In this document: positions 56,435 through 64,000 of the stretch, one piece after another
Position numbering within the stretch: the first letter of the stretch is position 1
How the letters are laid out: each line of letters opens with the position of its first letter
From: Methylophilus sp. DW102
GTDB taxonomy: Bacteria > Pseudomonadota > Gammaproteobacteria > Burkholderiales > Methylophilaceae
Direction of reading: 5' to 3'
Length of the DNA: 64,000 bases
Assembly (NCBI RefSeq): GCF_037076555.1
Contig: NZ_AP029023.1
Coordinates: forward strand, 1,674,001 to 1,738,000
Notes under the pieces: model-generated
Database searches by the model: none
What the model was told of the DNA's origin: nothing
Seen by the model: only the letters and a program-made list of their open reading frames with translations
Made by a program: the position numbers and the translations under genes

Positions 56435-57076
56435 CTAAACCAATTGGTTCTTGATGGCGTAATGGGTGATGTCGGCATTATGTTTGAGATGCATTTTTTC
56501 GAGCAGCCGCGTCCGGTACATGCTGACCGTTTTCACCGACAATGCGAGTTTATCTGCAATCTCACTGACTGACTGCCCGGAAGCAATCATGCGCATGACC
56601 TGAAACTCGCGATCTGAAAGGGTTTCGTGCAAGGCCACCGCATAATCATTCCCCACCTGCTCGGCCAGAATCTCTGCCACGTTGGGGGTAATGTATTTTT
56701 TGCCTTTGGCCAGCGTGTGTATGGCGGTGAGCAATTCTTCTGACGCCGTATGCTTGCACAGGTAGCCAGAAGCGCCAGAACGAATGGAGCGCACGGCATA
56801 CTGCTCTTCCATGTACATGGAAAGCATCAAGATGTTGAGCGCAGCATTTTCTCGCTTGATGAGCTTTAAGGCTTCTATGCCAGTTTTATCCGGCAACGAA
56901 ATGTCCAGTAGCATGACATCGGCAGCCACTTCACGTACACATTTAATCGCCTGCGCAACATTCTCCGCCTCACCGACGACATCAATATCCCCACTCGCAA
57001 GCAATATTTGCTTGATGCCAGAACGTAAGATGGCATGGTCATCTACGATAATGACTTTTATTTTTTGTATATCCAA
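56435..57076 (-). CDS. LuxR/NarL-type response regulator
   Basis: A 213-residue regulator with receiver residues D12/D13 and phospho-acceptor D58 (MLLDISLPDKTG), the lysine in GYLCKHTASEE, and a LuxR helix-turn-helix (LSDREFQVMRMIASGQSVSEIADKLALSVKTVSMY). Translation begins at TTG, with AGAGGGG upstream; no ATG lies near. It is encoded 81 bp downstream of a PAS histidine kinase, its likely partner. It is similar in build to the regulator at 2013. Confidence 0.93.
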   Translation of the reverse strand: MDIQKIKVIIVDDHAILRSGIKQILLASGDIDVVGEAENVAQAIKCVREVAADVMLLDISLPDKTGIEALKLIKRENAALNILMLSMYMEEQYAVRSIRSGASGYLCKHTASEELLTAIHTLAKGKKYITPNVAEILAEQVGNDYAVALHETLSDREFQVMRMIASGQSVSEIADKLALSVKTVSMYRTRLLEKMHLKHNADITHYAIKNQLV

Positions 57077-57157
57077 CCTGACCCCTCTGTTTTGCTGGTT
57101 GCACCATGGCTAATCCAGAAACTGCGCTGTTGATTGTAAATCGGATCAGCCATTCTG

Positions 57158-58276
57158 TCACGACTCTGCGGGCTTGAACGGTGCTTGCACCCGGATACAA
57201 GTGCCAGACGCGGCGCTGGAAGATTCAATCTGGCACTCGCCCCCCAGTGCCGCCGCCCTTTCCTGCATACCTCTCAGGCCAAATGCGTTCGATTTGATCT
57301 TGTCGGCAGGGGCAATGCCGATGCCATTATCCGTGATGTTCATGAATAACAGCTGATCCTTGAGGCTGAGCTCCACTTCGACCGCATTGGCCTGCGCATA
57401 TTTGGCGATGTTCGAGAGCGCCTCCTGACAAATCCGGAACAACGCCATGGATTGGTCGGGATCACACTCCAAATCATGACAATTGGTGAGAAATTTTGCC
57501 GAGATGCCTAATTGTTTTTTGAACTGGCTCACCTGCCACTCCAGCGCATCCACCAGCCCCAGATCGAGAATGTTGGGTCGCAAATTGCCAGAAATACGAT
57601 GTACGGAATCAAACGTCTGGTTGATGATCCCTTGCAACAAATGCGCTTGCTCGAGGTTGACCGGCTCACCGGCCTCAATTTGCTGGATGATGGTCGACAA
57701 GCCCAGCTTCATCGCGGTCAGGTTGCCGCCGAGGTCATCATGAATTTCACGCGCAATCGACACGCGCTCCTGCTCTTTGACCTGGTTCAAGTGCGCCGTC
57801 AGTGCCTGCAGATCTTGCCTGGCTTGCTCGATCTCCTGTTTTTCATGCTTGCTCTGGCTAATATTGAGCATAATGCCATCCCATTGCACCGCGCCCTGCC
57901 CCAAGTCTTGCACGGTAGCCCGGATATTGACCCATTTCATGTCTTGCCAGTCGGCAATCCAGATTTGTCCTTCCCAATCCAGGCGCTTGTGTTGCCGGGC
58001 GGATTTTTGCAAGTTTTGCTTGAACAGATGGGCGGAAGGTTGATCCATGGCATCAAACAGGGTGTTGGCATCCTTGAGCAATGCTGCGGCCGGGATACCC
58101 AGCAAGGCTTCGCAGCCCTCACTCACATAAGTAAAAACCACTTGAGCATCTGCAGTCATATGCATCTGGAACACGAGTCCTGGAATGCTGGAAACAATGG
58201 CGGAGAATCTGCGCTCGCTTTCATGCAAGGCATGTTGGACACTATCAATAGGAAAATGGCTGGCTGGCGTAGACAC
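57158..58276 (-). CDS. Soluble PAS-domain histidine kinase
   Basis: A kinase of 372 residues without membrane segments. The N-terminal PAS domain (RRFSAIVSSIPGLVFQMH; WVNIRATVQD) may sense a small ligand or redox state. A HisKA_3 domain has REIHDDLGGNLTAMKLGL with the phospho-acceptor His, and the HATPase domain has NITDNGIGI and FGLRGMQERAAALGG. The GTG at 58276 with GAGG about 6 nt upstream is the best start; a TTG four codons earlier is possible. It precedes the LuxR-type regulator. Confidence 0.9.
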   Translation of the reverse strand: MSTPASHFPIDSVQHALHESERRFSAIVSSIPGLVFQMHMTADAQVVFTYVSEGCEALLGIPAAALLKDANTLFDAMDQPSAHLFKQNLQKSARQHKRLDWEGQIWIADWQDMKWVNIRATVQDLGQGAVQWDGIMLNISQSKHEKQEIEQARQDLQALTAHLNQVKEQERVSIAREIHDDLGGNLTAMKLGLSTIIQQIEAGEPVNLEQAHLLQGIINQTFDSVHRISGNLRPNILDLGLVDALEWQVSQFKKQLGISAKFLTNCHDLECDPDQSMALFRICQEALSNIAKYAQANAVEVELSLKDQLLFMNITDNGIGIAPADKIKSNAFGLRGMQERAAALGGECQIESSSAASGTCIRVQAPFKPAES

Positions 58277-58394
58277 ATGGCACCTCAATCAAGATGCCAG
58301 CTAGCATATCATGTCAACCCACGGCTGGATATGACAGTCAGTGATCCCGGATAAAACCGCTGTCGATCAACAAAGTGCTGACCAAGCGCACAAG

Positions 58395-60218
58395 CTAGGG
58401 ATTGACGGTGCCAACTAGATCAGTTTCAGTCATCACCCGGTTTTTGCCGCGTTTTTTGGCCAGGTACATGGCCTGATCTGCGCGCGACAAGATGGCACTG
58501 ACATCGTCCTCTTTCTGGAACAAGGCGACACCTGCACTAAAGGTGATCAGCAGCTTTTGGTTATTACCCATGAAGTACTCTTTGGTCAGTGATCGCTGCA
58601 AGCGCGACATAATGATCACCGCCTCTTGCAAGTCGGTCTTGGGCAGAATGACAACAAACTCTTCGCCCCCCATTCTGGTCACAATATCCGTCGGCCTCAC
58701 CGCACGTTTTACCACTGAAGCCAGATGTTTGAGCGCAGCATCCCCGGCGGCATGCCCATGCTGGTCATTGAGCGATTTAAAATTATCGATGTCGAGCAAA
58801 GCCACACTAAATGACTCACCGCTACGCTGAAAACGCGCAATCTCGGCCTGGAAGGCATCGTCCATACCGCGGCGATTGAGCACGCCGGTGAGTTGGTCAA
58901 TTCTGACGACCTCACTCAACTGCTGCAACTCCAGTTGCAATTGATCAATACGGTCTTGCGTATCCGTTGCCTTGCGCTGTTGGATAAGCAAGTCATCGCG
59001 CGAACGCAGGATGTCGGTCTGCATGACAGAAGTATCGCGCATCAACTGGTTGACCAGCTCATTAATTTTAATCAAATCATCAGTTTGAGAGAGCTCTTTG
59101 GCATAGGTCTCGATTTTGCCACTGTAGAGTTCGCTGGCTTCACCCATATATTTGAGCTTATCAATAAAAGTACTGATTAAGGTTTTAAATGAGTTCCTCG
59201 CCTCAATCAGACTGTGCTTGACCAGTCCTTGCTTGTAAATAACCTCTTTGAGGCTTTTTTCGGCTTGTTTAAGCTTGGTTCTATCCAGCGGACCGGTAAT
59301 AATCGACTGTACAGCATAGACCTGACCACTCAGCCAGCTATCTTCAGCCACCAGTTCACCGATATTTTCCAGTAGCAAATGCAACAAGTCGATAATGTCG
59401 CCACGCACGTCATCCTCTTGCGCGCCCATCACCTCGACCCGCATCAATAACGCTTTAAGTGACTTGGCCAAAGCCTCCCACTCTTTAAGCTTTTTAGCGC
59501 GCTCGGCAGATTCCTGCAGGGCCACCGCCTCCGCCTGCAAGTCTGGATACCCTTGCAAACGGGGAATCAAGCCCAGGTAAAGTGTTTGCTTCAACAAGGT
59601 CTGCAAAATGGTAAAAGCGCCATGGAACTGCTGTACTTCAGAGGGCAAACCTTGTTCACTGGATATATCCAAGACAGGTTGCGACGTCGAAGCTGTGGAC
59701 GCGTCAGCCGCATCAGTCAAGGCAATCCCCTCAAGCCGGGCTTCAGAAGGCAACCACATATTCGCCATGCCGATCAACTTGTCGGACAGGCTCTCGTCAT
59801 CACCAAAATTAATGAGCACACGTTCCAGCGTCTCACGCTTTCTGGCAGTATCTATGCCACTGCGCTTGTCGTCCCAGGCTTGCAATAAAACACGAATCGC
59901 CTTGGGCCATTTGGTGGAATGACTAAGCTGCTGTTGCATGGCCTCAGTCAGCAATTCCCCCAGCCCTTGCCAGTTATCCTGTTTAAGCACTTTTTCCCAG
60001 CGGTTAATCCAGTTGGTTTGCTCCAGCGTGTCGTGGGGCAACTGCTTCAATGCCTTGCGCAACGCACTGGCAGCATCCTCCTTCACCGGTTTACCTGCAA
60101 TCTCATAGTAAATCTGCATGTAATTGTCCGGTGTCGGTTCGACACGCCTGACAGCCATTTGCTTGATGGTTTCACGTGCAACTTCTGAAGCTGTCATGGA
60201 TGATCCGTTTGCTGCCAT
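58395..60218 (-). CDS. Diguanylate cyclase (GGDEF domain)
   Basis: A protein of about 607 residues. The C-terminal GGDEF domain has LTGVLNRRGMDDAF, DIDNFKSLNDQHGHAAGD and the active site RMGGEEFVVILP, so it should make cyclic di-GMP. No clear RxxD inhibitory site was noted before the motif. The N-terminal 400 residues are largely helical (ETIKQMAVRRVEPTPDNYMQIYYEIAGK), as in a group of betaproteobacterial cyclases, with a coiled coil before GGDEF. The start is placed at the ATG at 60218; TTG 60257 and ATG 60197 are alternatives. Confidence 0.9.
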   Translation of the reverse strand: MAANGSSMTASEVARETIKQMAVRRVEPTPDNYMQIYYEIAGKPVKEDAASALRKALKQLPHDTLEQTNWINRWEKVLKQDNWQGLGELLTEAMQQQLSHSTKWPKAIRVLLQAWDDKRSGIDTARKRETLERVLINFGDDESLSDKLIGMANMWLPSEARLEGIALTDAADASTASTSQPVLDISSEQGLPSEVQQFHGAFTILQTLLKQTLYLGLIPRLQGYPDLQAEAVALQESAERAKKLKEWEALAKSLKALLMRVEVMGAQEDDVRGDIIDLLHLLLENIGELVAEDSWLSGQVYAVQSIITGPLDRTKLKQAEKSLKEVIYKQGLVKHSLIEARNSFKTLISTFIDKLKYMGEASELYSGKIETYAKELSQTDDLIKINELVNQLMRDTSVMQTDILRSRDDLLIQQRKATDTQDRIDQLQLELQQLSEVVRIDQLTGVLNRRGMDDAFQAEIARFQRSGESFSVALLDIDNFKSLNDQHGHAAGDAALKHLASVVKRAVRPTDIVTRMGGEEFVVILPKTDLQEAVIIMSRLQRSLTKEYFMGNNQKLLITFSAGVALFQKEDDVSAILSRADQAMYLAKKRGKNRVMTETDLVGTVNP

Positions 60219-60388
60219 CGTTTTCTGCCAAATCACACTAAAATTAATAGGATGCAAATATTATGCGGGGCGATGATTGGAATTTATTGGTGTATAAGAA
60301 GGTAAATAATTGTTTATTTCAGAAGCTTTACCTCTGCAGGTGAAATGAGGCACGGCGAAAATAAGGCGGTAAAAAAACGTTTTTGCGT

Positions 60389-60394
60389 TACAAT
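60389..60394 (+). promoter_or_regulatory. -10 element of the SRP RNA gene
   Basis: TACAAT lies 6 bp before the first base of the predicted RNA, as expected for a stable-RNA promoter. The -35 is not obvious. Confidence 0.5.
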
Positions 60395-60400
60395 AGCGTC

Positions 60401-60497
60401 CGCGGGCCTCCCCGCATTGTAAGGTAGCCAACCTGGTCAGGTGCGGAAGCAAGCAGCCACAACTATCAAGCAAGTGCCGGGGGTTGGGCTCGCCCCT
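60401..60497 (+). ncRNA. ffs: Signal recognition particle RNA (4.5S, small type)
   Basis: The conserved SRP domain IV is present: GGTCAGGTGCGGAAGCAAGC, with the GGAA tetraloop and the asymmetric AGCAGCC side. The flanks CCTCCCCGCA and TGCCGGGGG pair to form the long stem. With Ffh this RNA targets membrane proteins. It lies upstream of dnaX, a common place for ffs. End positions are estimates within about 5 nt. Confidence 0.92.
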
Positions 60498-60623
60498 TCT
60501 CTCCAGCCCTTCTGTTTGTCATGCCAGCGTTGATCTTAATGTTATGGTTTGTGGCAAGCATGAGTCGGCAAAATAGGCTAAAGTACAGGTTTGCCTTATT
60601 GCTTTTAATCAGTAGAGTGCGCG

Positions 60624-62414
60624 ATGTCTTACCAAGTGTTGGCGCGTAAATGGCGCCCCAAATCTTTTGCCAGTCTGGTGGGCCAGGACCATGTGGTCCA
60701 GGCCCTGAGCAATGCTCTGAGCCAACAGCGCCTGCATCATGCTTACCTGTTTACCGGCACCCGTGGCGTTGGCAAGACCACCCTCTCCCGTATTCTGGCA
60801 AAATCGCTGAACTGTGCGACCGGCATCACCGCAACGCCTTGCGGCGAGTGCGAAGCATGCCGTGCGATTGATATCGGCCGGTATGTAGATTACGTGGAAA
60901 TGGATGCGGCCTCTAACCGCGGTATTGCAGACATGGTGAGCTTGCTTGAGCAGGCGATCTACGCGCCGTCCTCCGGCCGCTTCAAGGTCTACATGATAGA
61001 CGAAGTGCATATGCTGACCAAAGAGGCGTTTAATGCCATGCTGAAAACGCTGGAGGAGCCGCCTGCCCACGTCAAATTCATTCTGGCGACCACAGATCCA
61101 CAAAAAGTCCCGGTCACCATTTTGTCGCGCTGCCTGCAATTCAACCTGCGCCAAATGGCCAGCAGTACCATTACCGCCCACTTGCAAGACATTCTGGGCC
61201 AGGAGCAAATTCCATTTGAGGCGCCCGCATTACAGCTGATAGCGCGTGCGGCCAATGGCAGCATGCGTGATGCGCTCTCACTGACCGACCAGGCAATTGC
61301 TTATGGCAACCAGTCCGTCCGCGAAAGCGATGTGCGCAGCATGCTGGGGGCGATTGACCAGAGCTACCTGTATGATTTGTTGCGGGCGTTGATCGCACAA
61401 GATGCAGCCAGCCTGCTCAATATCGCACAGCAAATGGAGTCGCGCAGCATCGGCTTTGAAAGTGCCCTGAACGATCTTGCAGCTTTGTTGCATGTGCTAG
61501 CTGTCGCGCAATACGCGCCCCAATCAATTGCAGACGATCACCCCGAGCGGCAGAACTTGCTGGAACTTGCCGCAGCCTTGCCCGCAGAAACCCTGCAGCT
61601 GTATTATCAGATTGCTATTTTAGGTCACCGCGATATTGGCCTGGCCCCGGATGCTTATTCAGGCTTTACCATGACGCTGTTGCGTATGCTGGCATTTAAA
61701 GCCGATGCAACGGCCCCCACACCCGCGCCCCCGTCAAGCACAGAAGGTCATGGCCGTGGCAGCGCTCCGAGTGTTGGCAGCGCGCGCGCCGCCTTGGCGC
61801 AAAGTTATCAAGCCAGCAGCGCAACCAACCCTGCAACAGCGGATCATGCGATGCGCAAGCGTGCGGTGGAACAGGCTCCCGAAAGTGCTACTGAACCAGG
61901 CGCATCTTTCACCACTGCCCCCCTGGCAGAAATGTCGCAGCCAGCGCTTTCGGCCCCAGCACCGACAGCCGTTGCCAGTGAAGCAGTACATGTTGCAATG
62001 CCTGAGACGCAAGAAACAAGCGCTGCATTGGACTGGGATGGCAACTGGCGCGCGCTGGTAGAGAACCATTTGAGCAAATTGGGCCTGGTACGCGCACTGG
62101 CACAAAATTGCGAGCTGGTCCAGTTTGAGGACGATGCCATGACATTGCGGATTAGCGAGTCACATAAACACCTGGCCAGTGCCAATTATCTCGAAAAACT
62201 CAATGCTGCTTTAAACAGCCATTTTGGCCGCCGCTTGCAACTGATCATCACCACCAGCCAGGAAGCCAATACGCCCGCCAGACAGCTGGCCGTCGAAAAA
62301 GCAGAATTACAGGATCAGGCTACACAAGCGATTATGAGTGACCGCTTTGTGCAAGGCCTGATGCAGGAAATGGGCGCAACGATAGTGCCAAATTCCATTA
62401 AACCCTTACATTAA
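60624..62414 (+). CDS. dnaX: DNA polymerase III gamma/tau subunit
   Basis: DnaX is the clamp-loader ATPase. The 596-residue protein has ARKWRPKSFASLVGQ, Walker A GTRGVGKTTLSRILAK, the zinc-binding CGECEACRAI, IDEVHMLTKEAFNAMLKTLEEPP and TILSRCLQFNLR. A Pro/Ala/Ser-rich linker and a tau C-terminal domain follow. No A-AAA-AAG slippery site for a gamma product was found in the likely region. ybaB and recR follow, the classic order. Confidence 0.97.
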   Translation: MSYQVLARKWRPKSFASLVGQDHVVQALSNALSQQRLHHAYLFTGTRGVGKTTLSRILAKSLNCATGITATPCGECEACRAIDIGRYVDYVEMDAASNRGIADMVSLLEQAIYAPSSGRFKVYMIDEVHMLTKEAFNAMLKTLEEPPAHVKFILATTDPQKVPVTILSRCLQFNLRQMASSTITAHLQDILGQEQIPFEAPALQLIARAANGSMRDALSLTDQAIAYGNQSVRESDVRSMLGAIDQSYLYDLLRALIAQDAASLLNIAQQMESRSIGFESALNDLAALLHVLAVAQYAPQSIADDHPERQNLLELAAALPAETLQLYYQIAILGHRDIGLAPDAYSGFTMTLLRMLAFKADATAPTPAPPSSTEGHGRGSAPSVGSARAALAQSYQASSATNPATADHAMRKRAVEQAPESATEPGASFTTAPLAEMSQPALSAPAPTAVASEAVHVAMPETQETSAALDWDGNWRALVENHLSKLGLVRALAQNCELVQFEDDAMTLRISESHKHLASANYLEKLNAALNSHFGRRLQLIITTSQEANTPARQLAVEKAELQDQATQAIMSDRFVQGLMQEMGATIVPNSIKPLH

Positions 62415-62439
62415 CCACACGTAACTTCAGGAGCAGACA

Positions 62440-62748
62440 ATGATGAAAGGTGGCATGGGCAATATGATGAAACAGGCCCAAATGATGCAAGCCAATATGC
62501 AAAAAGCCCAGGCAGAACTGGCAAACACTGAGGTGGAAGGTATTGCCAGCAATGGCATGGTCAAAGTGACCATGACCTGTAGCAATGATGTGAAACGCGT
62601 ACAGATTGATGACGCGGCCATGGATGACAAAGAAACACTGGAAGACTTGCTTATGATTGCGTTGAAAGATGCGAAAGCGAAAGCCGAAGCGACCAGTTCA
62701 GCGAAAATGAGTGGCCTGATGCCACCAGGCTTCAAGTTGCCGTTCTAG
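62440..62748 (+). CDS. ybaB: YbaB/EbfC nucleoid-associated protein
   Basis: A 102-residue DNA-binding protein found between dnaX and recR in most proteobacteria. [21 protein letters not shown] and [15 protein letters not shown] are typical; the end [11 protein letters not shown] is characteristic. AGGAG lies before the first ATG. Confidence 0.96.
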   Translation: MMKGGMGNMMKQAQMMQANMQKAQAELANTEVEGIASNGMVKVTMTCSNDVKRVQIDDAAMDDKETLEDLLMIALKDAKAKAEATSSAKMSGLMPPGFKLPF

Positions 62749-62791
62749 TGCCTAACGCCCACCCATATTATCGTCGACGCGGAGACCAGGC

Positions 62792-63391
62792 GTGAATCAC
62801 CCGGCAGTTCTGGATCAGCTGATCAGTGCCCTGCGCTGTCTGCCGGGCGTGGGGCCTAAATCCTCCACGCGGATGGCCTATCACTTGCTGCAACGTGACC
62901 GTGAAGGTGCGCAAAAGCTGGCAGCCAGTCTACAACAGGCGCTGGATAAGCTGGCGCATTGCGATTATTGCAACAACTTCAGCGAGCATCGCGTATGCAG
63001 CGTGTGCCAGGATACCCACAGAGACAAATCCACGCTATGTGTGGTGGAGATGCCGACCGACCTCATGATGCTGGAGAATACGCGTAGCTATCAGGGCCAA
63101 TATTTTGTATTAATGGGAAAACTCTCGCCCATGGATGGCATTGGGCCCAAAGACATTCACCTGGATAAACTGCTCAAACGTGCACAGGACAGCGCGATAA
63201 ACGAAGTGATTATTGCCACCAACTTTACCTCCGAGGGTGAAGCCACTGCACACTATATTGGGCAGATGCTCAAATCGCGTGGCATTCGCGTCAGCCGGAT
63301 TGCGCGTGGGTTGCCGATGGGTGGTGAGATTGAGTATGTGGACAGTGGCACGCTGTCTACCGCGTTGCTGGAAAGAAAAGCCGTCACTTAA
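62792..63391 (+). CDS. recR: Recombination protein RecR
   Basis: RecR helps load RecA at gaps with RecF and RecO. The 199-residue protein has the helix-hairpin-helix [17 protein letters not shown], the zinc motif [16 protein letters not shown] and the TOPRIM part with [13 protein letters not shown] and [15 protein letters not shown]. It starts at GTG, with GGAG about 8 nt upstream. Confidence 0.97.
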   Translation: MNHPAVLDQLISALRCLPGVGPKSSTRMAYHLLQRDREGAQKLAASLQQALDKLAHCDYCNNFSEHRVCSVCQDTHRDKSTLCVVEMPTDLMMLENTRSYQGQYFVLMGKLSPMDGIGPKDIHLDKLLKRAQDSAINEVIIATNFTSEGEATAHYIGQMLKSRGIRVSRIARGLPMGGEIEYVDSGTLSTALLERKAVT

Positions 63392-63607
63392 CAGCAAAGC
63401 AATCGTCAAGCAGTCAAGATAACTGCTGTATTTGATGCCCTTGTGCCAAGACCTTAACAAGTTTTTAAGCACACTTGTCTTTTATCTTCGTTTTTTCTCT
63501 TCATAAACACTCTGTCCTGTCGTTATACAAATGACAGCCTCCCGGTTTTTAATCAGGCGAGTCGTCATTATCGTGAGCTAATAAAAATAAAAGCAAGGTC
63601 GTATTCC

Positions 63608-64000
63608 ATGGAATTATTTCTGCATACTTTTGACGCCAATAGTCATACCAACTCTGAAAGTCCGCATTTTTCAGGCATCAACACCGCATCTTTCAGTTAT
63701 GAGACTGAAGCAGAACTACTGCAGATTTTAGACCGTGTCATTGCCGAGGAGCCTGCACATACGCTCAGAGATACCTGGGTGCTGGTGTCACAGGACAAGC
63801 AGGCCATGCATCCAATGGAAGCCTTGCAGGCCACCATGCCATTCAATACCTTTTATGCTAGGCATAAATACCCGTGGCTGCTGTCTGAGCTGACGCCACA
63901 TGTGCAAATGCATTATCAACCGATTGTCGACTTTGGCCAGAGTGGCAAAGTGTTTGGCTTTGAAGCCTTGTGCAGACTGAAAACACCAGAAGGTAAGTGG
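63608..64000 (+). CDS. EAL-domain protein (3' partial)
   Basis: An ATG at 63608 with AAGGT about 9 nt upstream opens a frame that runs to the right edge (131 codons, no stop). About 100 residues of unrecognised N-terminal domain (MELFLHTFDANSHTNSES...) lead into HYQPIVDFGQSGKVFGFEAL, the start of an EAL cyclic di-GMP phosphodiesterase domain. Here the Glu-Ala-Leu of the name is FEALCR. Catalytic residues further on are outside the window, so activity cannot be judged. Confidence 0.85.
   Translation, partial: MELFLHTFDANSHTNSESPHFSGINTASFSYETEAELLQILDRVIAEEPAHTLRDTWVLVSQDKQAMHPMEALQATMPFNTFYARHKYPWLLSELTPHVQMHYQPIVDFGQSGKVFGFEALCRLKTPEGKW

Noticed and set aside
61700..62310. dnaX programmed frameshift site for a gamma product
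   Set aside because: No A-AAA-AAG heptamer in the linker region; the only similar run, G-AAA-AAG near 62297, is in the wrong frame and too late in the gene.
63409..63427. Hairpin AGCAGT-7 nt-ACTGCT after recR as terminator
   Set aside because: Six-bp stem without a T-run; too weak to call.

Overview
The window is about 64 kb of a gene-dense bacterial chromosome, close to 50% GC by eye. The gene set points to a methylotrophic betaproteobacterium of the family Methylophilaceae (Methylophilus, Methylovorus or Methylotenera-like). Supporting signs are a MoxY/MxaY-type sensor kinase with its LuxR-type regulator, a two-subunit pyruvate carboxylase, formate-dependent PurT, the order dnaE-accA-tilS, and the order yceD-rpmF-plsX-fabHDG-acpP-fabF. 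No insertion sequence, prophage, CRISPR array or tRNA was found. The assignment rests on gene content and protein style, not on a search.

Layout. 1-2 kb: the end of a Rieske oxygenase and an EamA permease. 2-4 kb: a MoxYX-like two-component system. 4-8 kb: PPK2, a solitary DUF3883/PD-(D/E)xK protein beside an AT-rich spacer, and typA. 8-11 kb: two tandem RhlE-type DEAD-box helicases behind a long leader. 11-13 kb: purT and a truncated haemoglobin. 13-17 kb: a TonB-dependent receptor and a sigma-54 response regulator, preceded by a -24/-12 promoter and three evenly spaced inverted repeats. 17-23 kb: dnaE-accA-tilS. 23-24 kb: a thiol peroxidase next to a paralogue that has lost its peroxidatic cysteine. 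24-31 kb: the fatty-acid synthesis cluster, including a short rpmF. 31-35 kb: pyruvate carboxylase genes and maf. 35-39 kb: a DUF4139 protein, an RsmI-like methylase, and an HxlR regulator divergent from a SnoaL-like protein. 39-47 kb: dinB, mutL, a Suv3-like helicase, amiC, tsaE and queG. 47-56 kb: glycogen and hexose-phosphate genes (ROK kinase, malQ, GH57, glgC, divergent glgB, pgi). 56-60 kb: a LuxR-type regulator, a PAS histidine kinase and a diguanylate cyclase. 60-64 kb: SRP RNA, dnaX, ybaB, recR and the start of an EAL-domain gene cut by the right edge.

How the genes work together. The fab cluster, with accA, supplies most of the type II fatty-acid pathway from malonyl transfer through condensation to phospholipid entry (PlsX). 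The glycogen block links ADP-glucose synthesis, branching and glucan remodelling to glucose and fructose phosphates (ROK kinase, Pgi), but contains no glycogen synthase. The most distinctive unit is the receptor-regulator locus at 13.1-17.1 kb. An outer-membrane receptor, the sigma-54 activator gene just downstream, a matching sigma-54 promoter and three candidate enhancer sites 32 bp apart (centre to centre) look like a self-contained inducible uptake circuit. Simple hairpin terminators separate many of the transcription units.
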